Assembly (NCBI GenBank): GCA_937951615.1 | Contig: CALFBH010000025.1 | Coordinates: 1 to 56,081, forward strand | Source of the DNA: an uncultured Saprospiraceae bacterium | GTDB lineage: Bacteria; Bacteroidota; Bacteroidia; Chitinophagales; Saprospiraceae | Direction: 5' to 3' | Length of the DNA stretch: 56,081 bases | Shown here: positions 1 to 8,996 of the stretch, piece after piece | How positions within the stretch are numbered: position 1 is the first letter of the stretch | Layout: every line of letters begins with the position of its first letter | Translations under genes and position numbers: made by a program | Notes under the pieces: generated by a model | Databases searched by the model: none | Seen by the model: the letters and a program-made list of their open reading frames with translations, nothing else | Told to the model about the DNA's origin: nothing

Positions 1-107
1 ACCATCGACCATCGACCATCGACCATCGACCATCGACCATCGACCATCGACCATCGACCATCGACCATCGACCATCGACCATCGACCATCGACCATCGAC
101 CATCGAC
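1..107. repeat. Heptanucleotide tandem array (ATCGACC unit)
   Basis: About 15 perfect copies of a 7-bp unit (ATCGACC, or GGTCGAT on the other strand) run from the window edge to the stop codon of the DJ-1-like gene without a spacer. The same unit fills the other edge of the window (55962-56081) and occurs in degenerate form at 25004-25101, 36442-36599 and 53533-53588. Reading frames through it give a meaningless SMVDGRW repeat and are not genes. Confidence 0.97.
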
Positions 108-854
108 TCACTCCACAATCACAGCCGGCACATCATTTACATTCCAGTTGATGACCATGCCTTTGGCGACACCATCGGCAGCTTTTTTACCGTATAATAA
201 TTCGACCAGATACAAAGCGGCTTCAAAAGACTTCGCACCGCCTGCTGAGGTAATGAATTTTTTATCATGAACAAACAAAACGTCTTCATGTACTTTTAAA
301 GTAGGAAACATTTTCTTGTAGGGTTTTATGTCACCGGGAAAGGTAGTCGAGGCATAGCCATCCAGCAAACCAGCTTTTGCCAGTACAAATGCGCCATCGC
401 AATGCGAAGTCACATACATGGCTTTTTCGCCTGTCGTTCGCACAAAATCAATCATTGCTTTATCTTCCAAATCGGTGTCCAGATGATGTTCGGCACTCGG
501 CACGACCAGCACATCTATAGGTGGCACATCACCATCAGTATAGCCATAGTCTGGCCTAATGACCAGCCCTTCAAAGCTGGTCAGCGGAGCTTTTGTCTTG
601 GCTACCGTGAATACTTTCATCCCTAGCTTAGCATGGTATATCGTATGCTGAAAAATATCCATTGGCGCAGTCAGCTCCGTATTATACACCCCTTCCATGA
701 TGAGTAAACCGACATTCAGCGTTTTGTCGGGCTTAGGCACATCGGGGATATTGTGGGAATAATTTTTTGTGCTTTCTGGCTCTTTGTTGTTTTGTGCAGA
801 CGGTGCGCAGGTGACAAAGAGGAGGGGAAGAAGCAGTAGGTAGATGGATTTCAT
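108..854 (-). CDS. DJ-1/PfpI family lipoprotein
   Basis: 248 aa. An N-terminal hydrophobic stretch ending in FVTC (Cys16) reads as a lipoprotein signal with a slightly unusual Thr before the Cys, so the protein is probably membrane anchored. The rest (about residues 42-240) is a DJ-1/PfpI class I glutamine-amidotransferase-like domain. The nucleophile elbow is SHCDGAF with Cys152, followed by a typical SAGGAKSFEAALYLVELL helix. Secreted relatives include the ligand-binding half of AraC-like regulators, glyoxalases and chaperones; the exact activity cannot be read here. A -7 box TACTTTTG lies on the minus strand at 880-887, about 25 nt upstream of the ATG, supporting this start. The stop codon touches the heptad array at the window edge. 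Confidence 0.85.
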   Translation of the reverse strand: MKSIYLLLLPLLFVTCAPSAQNNKEPESTKNYSHNIPDVPKPDKTLNVGLLIMEGVYNTELTAPMDIFQHTIYHAKLGMKVFTVAKTKAPLTSFEGLVIRPDYGYTDGDVPPIDVLVVPSAEHHLDTDLEDKAMIDFVRTTGEKAMYVTSHCDGAFVLAKAGLLDGYASTTFPGDIKPYKKMFPTLKVHEDVLFVHDKKFITSAGGAKSFEAALYLVELLYGKKAADGVAKGMVINWNVNDVPAVIVE

Positions 855-879
855 TTTTTACATTTAATTAGACTGGATT

Positions 880-887
880 CAAAAGTA
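880..887 (-). promoter_or_regulatory. -7 promoter box of the DJ-1-like gene
   Basis: TACTTTTG on the minus strand is an exact match to the Bacteroidota TAnnTTTG consensus. It would start transcription near 874, about 20 nt before the ATG at 854. No clear -33 TTG at the usual spacing was found. Confidence 0.5.
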
Positions 888-983
888 CAAAAGAAATGCT
901 ATTTTTATATGCCCTAAATCTAAATGCTTCAGGCTTTTTGTTCATGAACCTTTTTGTTTTGGTGAAACGTGCATTACTGAAAT

Positions 984-1070
984 AGCAAAACTTTCTTAAA
1001 TTACATTAAAATTGGAAAAGAGGAAAATGTGGCGCAGTTAGCTAGTCATCCTTTTTTTAATAGAAAATTT
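984..1070 (+). pseudogene. 3' remnant of tyrosine recombinase (copy 1)
   Basis: The plus strand encodes FLNYIKIGKEENVAQLASHPFF here. This is nearly identical to the C-terminal end of the second remnant at 2494-2691, which carries recognisable integrase motifs. No upstream part of the gene is present (an in-frame stop lies at 978-980), and the original stop has been lost. The remnant ends about 10 nt before the perfect palindrome that precedes the first YhcG gene, the same arrangement as at copy 2. Confidence 0.7.
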
Positions 1071-1079
1071 AATCAACTG

Positions 1080-1106
1080 AATTGGTCAGACACTGTCTGA
1101 CCAATT
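1080..1106. repeat. Perfect palindrome P1 upstream of yhcG-like gene 1
   Basis: Two perfect 13-nt arms (AATTGGTCAGACA and its complement) flank a single central C at 1093. It lies 19 nt before the ATG at 1126. A second hairpin, TTTATGC-catta-GCATAAA (1105-1123), fills the gap and ends 2 nt before the start codon. The core GGTCAGACAcTGTCTGACC recurs at 2251-2269 in front of the deleted YhcG copy (one arm base differs there). Confidence 0.9.
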
Positions 1107-1125
1107 TATGCCATTAGCATAAAAC

Positions 1126-2139
1126 ATGAAAAACATCGTAAAAGATAAAGGTTATAAGGAACTACTGAGCAAGATCGGCAAGACTTATGAGCAAGGGAAG
1201 CAAAGTGCAGTATTAGCTGTCAATACCCACTTAGTAAATACTTATTGGCTAATTGGACAATATATTGTGGAATATGAGCAGCAAGGGAAAGAACGTGCAG
1301 AGTATGGTAAAGGACTCATAAATAGACTAGCAAAAGACCTGTCTAAGCTAATAGGAAAAGGATTTAGTCGCAGTAACCTAATTTATATGCGCCTTTTTTA
1401 TCTTGAATATCCAAAAGGTGAGAAGCCTTCTCACTTATTGAGCTGGTCACATTATGTCGAATTGCTCAAAATTCCAGATAAGCTGGAAAGGAACTTTTAT
1501 CTTCAACAAACAATTCTCGAAAAGTGGTCTATCCCTGAATTAAAACGTCAAAAGAAAGCATCCCTTTTCCTAAGACTGGCAGCTTCAAAGGACAAAGAAG
1601 GGATTTTACAATTATCCAAAGAAGGGCAAAAAATAGAAAAGCCCGAAGACCTCATAAGAGAACCTTATGTGCTGGACTTCCTGAAAATTCCAGAGCCTTA
1701 TCATATCAGTGAATCCGAATTAGAAAGCCGTATTATTGCCCACTTGCAACAATTCTTACTGGAGCTAGGCAAAGGCTTTGCTTTTATCGGAAGGCAATAC
1801 CGTATCACTCTTGGCAATCGCCACCATTATGTTGATTTAGTTTTCTATCACCGCATTTTGAAGTGTTTTGTGTTGATAGACCTAAAAAGAGAAGAAGCAG
1901 ATTATCAGGATGTTGGTCAGATGAATATGTATCTGGGGTATTTTGAAAATGAAGAAAATACAGAAGGGGATCATCCTCCCATCGGCATTGTCCTAGCTAG
2001 AGAAAAAGATGATATTTTGATTCAGTATGCCTTGCATAATATATCGTCTCAACTTTTTGTGAATAAGTATCAACTATATTTACCCAATAGTGAAGAGCTT
2101 AAACAATTAGTTGAGCGGCAATTACGGACAGATGAATGA
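1126..2139 (+). CDS. YhcG/DUF1016 family PD-(D/E)XK nuclease domain protein 1
   Basis: 337 aa. The N-terminal half (about residues 10-170) is the helical DUF1016 N domain, with the typical VNTHLVNTYWLIGQYIVEYEQ and RAEYGK.LI..L..DLSK stretches and the LSWSHYVELLKI motif. The C-terminal half is the YhcG-type PD-(D/E)XK fold, with HHYVDLVFYHR and FVLIDLKRE providing the Asp and the D/E-x-K residues, followed by DVGQMNMYL. The family is predicted to be DNA nucleases and is common in mobile or defence islands; the substrate is unknown. The gene stands alone between palindromes P1 and P2, directly after a recombinase remnant, and its closest local relative is the deleted copy at 2296-2491. Confidence 0.9.
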   Translation: MKNIVKDKGYKELLSKIGKTYEQGKQSAVLAVNTHLVNTYWLIGQYIVEYEQQGKERAEYGKGLINRLAKDLSKLIGKGFSRSNLIYMRLFYLEYPKGEKPSHLLSWSHYVELLKIPDKLERNFYLQQTILEKWSIPELKRQKKASLFLRLAASKDKEGILQLSKEGQKIEKPEDLIREPYVLDFLKIPEPYHISESELESRIIAHLQQFLLELGKGFAFIGRQYRITLGNRHHYVDLVFYHRILKCFVLIDLKREEADYQDVGQMNMYLGYFENEENTEGDHPPIGIVLAREKDDILIQYALHNISSQLFVNKYQLYLPNSEELKQLVERQLRTDE

Positions 2140-2157
2140 TGAAAATTTTTCATTAAC

Positions 2158-2187
2158 TGAATTGTGGTGACACGTCACCACAATTCA
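2158..2187. repeat. Perfect palindrome P2 downstream of yhcG-like gene 1
   Basis: Perfect 14-nt arms (TGAATTGTGGTGAC and complement) flank a 2-nt spacer AC. It starts 19 nt after the stop codon. It shares the outer TGAATT and the central ACAC/GT pattern with P1, P3 and P4, but its stem sequence is different and fully compensated. Confidence 0.9.
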
Positions 2188-2240
2188 AATACCCCATTTT
2201 GTTGATGTTTTACAGTAAAATACGGATTAAAATAAAGTAT

Positions 2241-2279
2241 AAATCGAATTGGTCAGACACTGTCTGACTAATTCGGTTT
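2241..2279. repeat. Palindrome P3 upstream of deleted yhcG copy
   Basis: Arms of 19 nt around a central C at 2260 pair throughout except for two G/T wobbles. The core is nearly identical to that of P1. It lies 16 nt before the ATG of the truncated YhcG copy. Confidence 0.85.
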
Positions 2280-2295
2280 ATTAAAATAAAAATAT

Positions 2296-2491
2296 ATGAA
2301 ATCAGTCATCCAAAAGGATAAATCCTATAAGGATCATACTCACAACTGATAAAGATGAAATACTGGTAGAGTACGCTACAGGAGGGATTACCAATCAATT
2401 ATTCGTTTCAAAATATCAGATATATTTGCCGGATAAGGCTTTACTGGAAAGTCAAGTAAGGGCAATTTTGGAAAGTAGAAAAGAAGAATAG
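2296..2491 (+). pseudogene. Internally deleted YhcG/DUF1016 gene
   Basis: An ATG at 2296 opens MKSVIQKDKSYKDH, matching the N-terminus of the 1126-2139 protein (MKNIVKDKGYKELL). The frame stops at 2347-2349. In another frame the sequence continues with EILVEYATGGITNQLF and VSKYQIYLPD up to a stop at 2489-2491, which matches the extreme C-terminus of the same protein (ILIQYALHNISSQLFVNKYQLYLP). About 270 codons are missing between the two ends, including the whole nuclease core. The copy is therefore dead, but it kept its upstream palindrome. Confidence 0.85.
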
Positions 2492-2493
2492 CC

Positions 2494-2691
2494 TGGTTTA
2501 TAAAATACAGCCTGATTACTTCACACACTGCCCGACGGTCTTTTGCGACTAATGCCTACAAAAATGAAGTACCGATTATTGCTATTATGAAAATTACAAG
2601 GCATCGGTCTGTCAAAAATTTTTTAAATTACATCAAAATTGGGAAAGAGGAAAATGCGGAGCAACTTGCTAATCATCCATTTTTTAAATAA
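2494..2691 (+). pseudogene. 3' remnant of tyrosine recombinase (copy 2)
   Basis: The reading frame encodes TSHTARRSFATNAYKNEVP, then IIAIMKITRHRSVKNFLNYI and KIGKEENAEQLANHPFFK before a stop at 2689-2691. TSHTARRSFAT is the HxxR box of phage-integrase-type tyrosine recombinases, and MKITRHRS corresponds to the usual MKITGHR box with Gly changed to Arg. The catalytic Tyr position is occupied by NYI/K, as in many Bacteroidota integrases. Only about the last 60 residues survive. The stop lies 11 nt before palindrome P4. Confidence 0.85.
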
Positions 2692-2702
2692 TTGTTTTTC
2701 TG

Positions 2703-2743
2703 TTAATTGAATTATGCCAACACTGTTGGCATAATTCAATTAA
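2703..2743. repeat. Perfect 41-nt palindrome P4 upstream of yhcG-like gene 2
   Basis: Perfect 20-nt arms (TTAATTGAATTATGCCAACA and complement) surround a single C at 2723. It ends 40 nt before the ATG at 2784. The outer GAATT and the centre ACACTGT are shared with P1 and P3; the inner stem (TGCCAA/TTGGCA) is specific to this copy. Confidence 0.93.
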
Positions 2744-2783
2744 TAGAATTGTTTAATGTGTTTAAGTCAAAAGAATAAATTAA

Positions 2784-3791
2784 ATGAGCAAATTAAAACC
2801 AATAGACAAGGACTTACTTAATGAACTCGTACAAGTCGTTGAAGAAGGTAAAGATCAAGTCGTTTATCAAGTCAATAGCACCTTAAATTTAGTGTATTGG
2901 CAGGTAGGACACAAGATAAATGAACACATCGTAAAAAACGATAGAGCAGAATATGGAAAGCAAGTTTTTGAAAATCTATCCACAGAGATGAGTAAACGCT
3001 TCGGACGAAGTTTTAGTAAAAGAAATTTACATAGAATGTCGCGTTTTGCTGAAATTTTTCCTGATTTTGAAACCGTCGTCACTCTTTCCCCTCGTCTTAC
3101 ATGGTCGCATTTTATTACGATATTACCCGTAAAAGACCCCGAAGCACGTTTATTCTACGCCCAAAAAATAGCTGATGAAATGTGGAGTGTACGCCATACC
3201 AGAAAGCAGATAGAAAACAAAATTTATGAACGCACTCAAATAGCTGCTATACAAATTGCCCCTCAAAATCCTGAACAAAATACCATCTTTAAAGATCCGT
3301 ATTTCTTAGATTTTCTAGGTTTGAAAGAGAGCTATCTTGAAAATGACTTGGAAGCTGCTATTTTGAAAGAATTAGAATTGTTCTTGCTTGAACTTGGTGC
3401 AGGCTTTACGTTTGTGGAACGTCAGAAAAGAATGATTATTGATGGTGATGACTATAACCTGGACTTGTTGTTTTATCATAGAAAGTTAAAGCGTTTGGTT
3501 GCCATTGATTTGAAAATAGGTAAATTCAAAGCCGCCTATAAAGGACAAATGGAACTTTATCTCAAATGGCTCAACCGTCACGATAAGCAGGAAGGCGAAG
3601 AAAACCCCATCGGACTTATTTTATGTACTGAGGCAGGTCGGGAGCAATTAGAATTACTTGAAATGCACAAAGACGGTATCATGGTTGCGGAATACTGGAC
3701 GGATTTACCTCCGAAAGAAGAACTTCAGGAAAAAATACATTTAGCATTGGAGGAGGCAAGGGAGCGTATTGCAAGGCGAAAGTTAGAGTGA
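2784..3791 (+). CDS. YhcG/DUF1016 family PD-(D/E)XK nuclease domain protein 2
   Basis: 335 aa. Same two-domain plan as the first copy. The N-terminal DUF1016 region has VNSTLNLVYWQVGHKI, RAEYGKQVFENLS and a LTWSHFITILPV motif. The C-terminal PD-(D/E)XK region has DDYNLDLLFYHRKLK and LVAIDLKIGKFKAAYKGQMELY. The sequence is far from copy 1, so it is a different subfamily and not a recent duplicate. It ends 5 bp before the convergent gene at 3797-4069. The C-terminal tail is rich in Glu and Arg. Predicted DNA nuclease; no partner such as a methylase is adjacent. Confidence 0.92.
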   Translation: MSKLKPIDKDLLNELVQVVEEGKDQVVYQVNSTLNLVYWQVGHKINEHIVKNDRAEYGKQVFENLSTEMSKRFGRSFSKRNLHRMSRFAEIFPDFETVVTLSPRLTWSHFITILPVKDPEARLFYAQKIADEMWSVRHTRKQIENKIYERTQIAAIQIAPQNPEQNTIFKDPYFLDFLGLKESYLENDLEAAILKELELFLLELGAGFTFVERQKRMIIDGDDYNLDLLFYHRKLKRLVAIDLKIGKFKAAYKGQMELYLKWLNRHDKQEGEENPIGLILCTEAGREQLELLEMHKDGIMVAEYWTDLPPKEELQEKIHLALEEARERIARRKLE

Positions 3792-3796
3792 TATAT

Positions 3797-4069
3797 TTAA
3801 AGTGGCGTCTGCTCAAAACCCGTCACGCCCTGCTGCTCCGTTGGCAAAAACTGCGTCAGGACTTGCAATACCCCATACTTGGCATCCTCTCCAATGGCTG
3901 AACAATCTTTGTTTTTAAACTCCATAAAAAAGGCTGTTATTCGTCTTGGTAAGTTGGCAAGGTCGGTGGTATCAATATCGTCGGTAATAATCGCAATACG
4001 TCCATCAGGCAAGACCTGGACGCCTTTAACATCCTTTATTTGGATTATTTTTTCTTCTTTGGTAGCCAT
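3797..4069 (-). CDS. Small hypothetical protein (90 aa)
   Basis: 90 aa, no signal peptide or membrane segment, mixed alpha/beta character. The sequence QVLPDGRIAIITDDIDTTDLA is intact and hydrophilic, and a reading frame on the other strand over the same bases looks less protein-like. I do not recognise the family. It converges with the second YhcG gene, with only 5 bp between the stops. The upstream region has no clear -7 box. Confidence 0.55.
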   Translation of the reverse strand: MATKEEKIIQIKDVKGVQVLPDGRIAIITDDIDTTDLANLPRRITAFFMEFKNKDCSAIGEDAKYGVLQVLTQFLPTEQQGVTGFEQTPL

Positions 4070-4237
4070 ATTTTTAGATTGTGCATGAGATATTTCCGGT
4101 ACACATAGTTTTTGTTGAAATAGTTTTTACAAATATACCATGCCTTATTTGCAAATGCAAATATTGTATGTTCTTTTCTCAACAAACATTTATTATAGCC
4201 CCGGACTTAGTGTTATTTTGATGAAAATTTCGACACA

Positions 4238-4474
4238 ATGAGCCGGACATATAAGGAAAGAAAAAAAGCCAATAAGCAGTACGTTTTACTGGCTGACTGC
4301 GAAGTGCTGGGCGTATGGGGCAATCTGAAAAAGCTGTGTGAAGATATGAAAGTCAAAGACGGTGATTTTTTGAGTTATAGTAGTTTGAGCAAAAAGAAGA
4401 AGCACGAAAACCCTATTATATTTAAGAATGATGACGGAGTGACTTATAAGGTTTATGTGGAGGTGGTTAAGTAA
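4238..4474 (+). CDS. Small basic hypothetical protein (78 aa)
   Basis: 78 aa, strongly basic at the N-terminus (MSRTYKERKKANKQY) with a LADCEVLGVWGNLKKLCEDM core and a C-terminal YKVYVEVVK strand. No domain recognised. It could be a small DNA-binding or antitoxin-like protein, but nothing in the sequence proves this. It is a single gene with about 165 bp of AT-rich DNA upstream. Confidence 0.5.
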   Translation: MSRTYKERKKANKQYVLLADCEVLGVWGNLKKLCEDMKVKDGDFLSYSSLSKKKKHENPIIFKNDDGVTYKVYVEVVK

Positions 4475-4779
4475 ATTTGCAGGGGAAGCGGAACTACTAA
4501 TTAAACATTATAAAACGAGTACGTTTTAAGTATGACTATATGTGTTAAAGTTTTAGGAGGAACTTGCCCATAAAGCATACAATCGACGAACAGATAGAAT
4601 ATTTGCACGAAATACTTTTGTGGCGCATATTGACTTCGTTAAATCATTGGAAAGGTGTGTTGTGTTGGTTTACAGGAACTTAAAAAGAAAAGGTGTGTAA
4701 AAAAAGGTGGATTTTTTTGAAGATTTTTTTTCGGTCGGCAAAGATAATTTTTTATTCGACTTTTTTCCAGTGTTTTTTG
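4475..4779. other. Gene-poor AT-rich stretch with a possible ORF remnant
   Basis: No convincing gene. On the plus strand the codons from about 4565 to 4682 read NLPIKHTIDEQIEYLHEILL and then WRILTSLNHWKGVLCWFTGT before a stop, preceded by an AGGAGG and a possible TTG start. This may be a degraded or very small gene. The segment 4690-4780 is dominated by runs of 6-10 T (or A) and contains no stable stem that I could find. Confidence 0.35.
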
Positions 4780-5061
4780 TCAAATAGGCATTTTTTTTTT
4801 GGCTGGGTGTATTATTTCAAGAAGATTTAGCAGCGAATCGGTAATCTGATTAAGTTCAATCTCTGAATTTTCACGGCTAATTATGCGACGTATTTCTTGA
4901 GATAAAAGGCGATTATATCGGCAAGACAAAGAGTAAATTTCATTGGTGAAGTCGGAAAAACGATTTTTCTTTTTTACCAATAGATTCATAGCGTCACCAA
5001 CCCTACCTTTAAGAATGAAGGATTTGACTGAATCTATGATATTTAAATTTGATTTACTCAC
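4780..5061 (-). CDS. Stand-alone effector-associated domain (EAD11-like) protein
   Basis: About 93 aa. The pattern IIDSVKSFILKGRVGDAMNL, then FTNEIYSLSCRYNRL, then EIELNQITDSLLNLLEII is the all-helical signature of effector-associated domain 11: a short helix, an LSxRYxxL stretch, and ELNxIxxxLLxLL. In other bacteria these death-like adaptor domains recruit CHAT/caspase, TIR or similar effectors in conflict systems. Here the domain is alone, with no effector fused. The obvious upstream TTG at 5070 overlaps a perfect -7 box (5068-5075), so I place the start at the GTG at 5061, which would make the mRNA leaderless or nearly so. The assignment rests on pattern recognition, not a profile search. 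Confidence 0.7.
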   Translation of the reverse strand: MSKSNLNIIDSVKSFILKGRVGDAMNLLVKKKNRFSDFTNEIYSLSCRYNRLLSQEIRRIISRENSEIELNQITDSLLNLLEIIHPAKKKMPI

Positions 5062-5067
5062 GACTGA

Positions 5068-5075
5068 CAAATATA
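5068..5075 (-). promoter_or_regulatory. -7 box TATATTTG of the EAD protein
   Basis: On the minus strand TATATTTG matches TAnnTTTG exactly, with a TTG about 20 nt further upstream as a plausible -33 element. The predicted transcription start (about 5062-5063) falls on or next to the GTG codon at 5061. Confidence 0.6.
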
Positions 5076-5191
5076 CAAATGATATACAATTAAATCAAGT
5101 TTTACACTCCAACAAAAATAAAGTAAGGTAAAATTTAACTTATTTTTCGTTACTTTGACTTTGATTAACAACAAACTCAAACATGGACGGA

Positions 5192-5241
5192 AAATCACTA
5201 AATAATTATATACAACCCTCATCATCAAATCACTAAATAAT
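5192..5241. repeat. 15-bp direct repeat ahead of the HEPN-like gene
   Basis: AAATCACTAAATAAT occurs at 5192-5206 and again at 5227-5241, the second copy directly touching the ATG at 5242. A 17-codon reading frame (MDGKSLNNYIQPSSSNH) starts at 5183 and ends in the second copy. It could be a duplication scar of the gene's 5' end or an operator. Confidence 0.6.
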
Positions 5242-5868
5242 ATGGATGAAAAAACGGAACGATTAATTAAAATTATTGAGGAGGTTAAAGCAGAGAGTGC
5301 AGAAAATAATTTTGCCTTTATTGTACCTCATTTTATGGCTAAATCATTTACATCTTATTGTTCAATGCGAGAAGATTTAATTTTGATTAAAGAATATATA
5401 GCCTGCTTAGAGAGAGAAGATAACAGAGTAATTAATTCCGCATTAACATATTCAACAATTTCTCTGTATGGGAAATGCTTTACTGATGCGACGAAAAGCA
5501 AAGCACCAAAGTTAGAACCAAGCCATCTATTTAAAGAAAAAGCTGAATTGAAAGAAACTCACGACTACCTCATGAATTTAAGGCATCACTTTATAGCTCA
5601 TAGAGGAGATACTGAAAGCGAAGTTGAAGGAGCTTTCTTGTTGATCCCCAAAGAAGAAAAGGACCCTCAAATGAGATTTTTAGGATTAAAGCGAATGACT
5701 TTTAGTCAAGAAAAAAAGAAAAAAATTATAGTTTTAATAGATTTTCTACTTGATGAAGTAATGAAAAAAATTGAGAGAGCAGGTCAAAAGATGTATAGTG
5801 CATATTTAAAGAATTTTACTCCTGAAGAAATGGGAATTATGAGGATAGATAATGTGGAAGAAGAATAA
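5242..5868 (+). CDS. HEPN-like / AbiU2-type helical protein
   Basis: 208 aa, nearly all helical, soluble. Residues near 112-120 read NLRHHFIAHRGD, an Rx5H arrangement (RHHFIAH) like the RNase motif of HEPN domains, preceded by the long helices typical of AbiU2-like HEPN proteins. HEPN proteins often act as RNA-cleaving toxins in abortive infection. The following gene starts 58 nt downstream on the same strand and is probably co-transcribed. The neighbouring EAD protein is divergent. The function is inferred from the motif only, because this motif is short and also occurs in non-nuclease HEPN proteins. Confidence 0.55.
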   Translation: MDEKTERLIKIIEEVKAESAENNFAFIVPHFMAKSFTSYCSMREDLILIKEYIACLEREDNRVINSALTYSTISLYGKCFTDATKSKAPKLEPSHLFKEKAELKETHDYLMNLRHHFIAHRGDTESEVEGAFLLIPKEEKDPQMRFLGLKRMTFSQEKKKKIIVLIDFLLDEVMKKIERAGQKMYSAYLKNFTPEEMGIMRIDNVEEE

Positions 5869-5926
5869 AAATCATATATGAAAACTACATTAACGGAACT
5901 GAAAAGAATAAATAAAACTCGAAAGA

Positions 5927-6541
5927 ATGAAAAAACCAGATATTGTCTTAGTATATCCAAATTATTTTCCAGAGCATTTTGGTGATTCAATCACCACAGA
6001 TATTTTAAATGAGAAATTAAATCTGTTACTCGAAAGAGAAGAACCAAAAATCTGGGCAAGTATAGAATGGGCTATCCCCGGAATAATAATGGCATATATT
6101 TTAAAGCCTTATTTTGAATCCTTTTTAAAAGAGGCTGGTAAAGATCATTACAATCTGTTAAAAAAATTTCTAAATCGCTTACTCAAAATTGGCAAAACTA
6201 TCCCTGTCAAAACAGTAACATCAAGTACATCGCCCTTAAAATTGGACAAATCAAATACTCAATCGAAAGCTTTGTCGATACATTTTGAATTGAAAGATGG
6301 ACAGAGGCTAAAACTATTATTCGATAATGAATTAGAACTGAACGACTGGATAAATGCTTTGTCTTCGTTATTAGACATAGTGCAAGAGCATTATTCAAGC
6401 TACCCTAACGACCAATTAACACTTGAATTAGAACCTTTAGAAAAAAAATCTGCTTTTGAAATTATAGCTACTATAAATCAGGAAACAAAGGAATGGGAAT
6501 TTCACGATTATAAAGCAGTAATCGAAAAGGCTCGAAAATAA
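5927..6541 (+). CDS. Hypothetical protein with possible membrane segment
   Basis: 204 aa. Residues about 45-65 (WASIEWAIPGIIMAYILKPY) are hydrophobic enough for one membrane-associated helix. The remainder is alpha/beta with a charged C-terminus (EFHDYKAVIEKARK). No family recognised. Its position directly after the HEPN-like gene, in the same orientation and with similarly low GC content, suggests a two-gene accessory operon. A short AT-rich region and the tRNA-Leu gene follow. Confidence 0.6.
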   Translation: MKKPDIVLVYPNYFPEHFGDSITTDILNEKLNLLLEREEPKIWASIEWAIPGIIMAYILKPYFESFLKEAGKDHYNLLKKFLNRLLKIGKTIPVKTVTSSTSPLKLDKSNTQSKALSIHFELKDGQRLKLLFDNELELNDWINALSSLLDIVQEHYSSYPNDQLTLELEPLEKKSAFEIIATINQETKEWEFHDYKAVIEKARK

Positions 6542-6667
6542 CTTGTCAAATAATCTAACAATGAATAAAAACGGACAACTAACCCCAGAATAGCGACTGA
6601 AAATATCTATATAAACTAAAAAAGCCTCCAAAATATCGAAAAATCAATATTCTGAAGACTTTAACAG

Positions 6668-6753
6668 TACCCACGACTGGAGTCGAACCAGCACGTCCAT
6701 AATCGGACACTAGGCCCTCAACCTAGCACGTCTACCAATTCCGTCACGTGGGT
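6668..6753 (-). tRNA. tRNA-Leu (anticodon GAG)
   Basis: The minus strand folds as a class II tRNA: acceptor ACCCACG pairs with CGTGGGT, discriminator A73, anticodon stem CTAGG/CCTAG with loop TTGAGGG (anticodon GAG), an extra-long variable arm, and a TTCGACTCC T-arm loop. The length is 86 nt. CCA is not encoded. Confidence 0.95.

Positions 6754-8996
<2,243 letters not shown>

Noticed and set aside
1-107. CRISPR array at the window edge
   Set aside because: Units are 7 bp with no spacers and no cas genes are present.
1080-1106. Palindrome P1 as a simple terminator of the recombinase remnant
   Set aside because: No T-run follows, and the same core precedes another YhcG copy where a terminator would not be expected to keep its sequence.
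1080-2743. Integron attC sites
   Set aside because: The palindromes share TGAATT and ACACTGT instead of the RYYYAAC/GTTRRRY ends of attC, and the recombinase remnants do not show the IntI-specific region; the comparison is only by analogy.
3879-4088. Plus-strand frame opposite the 3797-4069 gene
   Set aside because: It starts in the middle of the opposite gene, has no promoter, and its composition is less protein-like.
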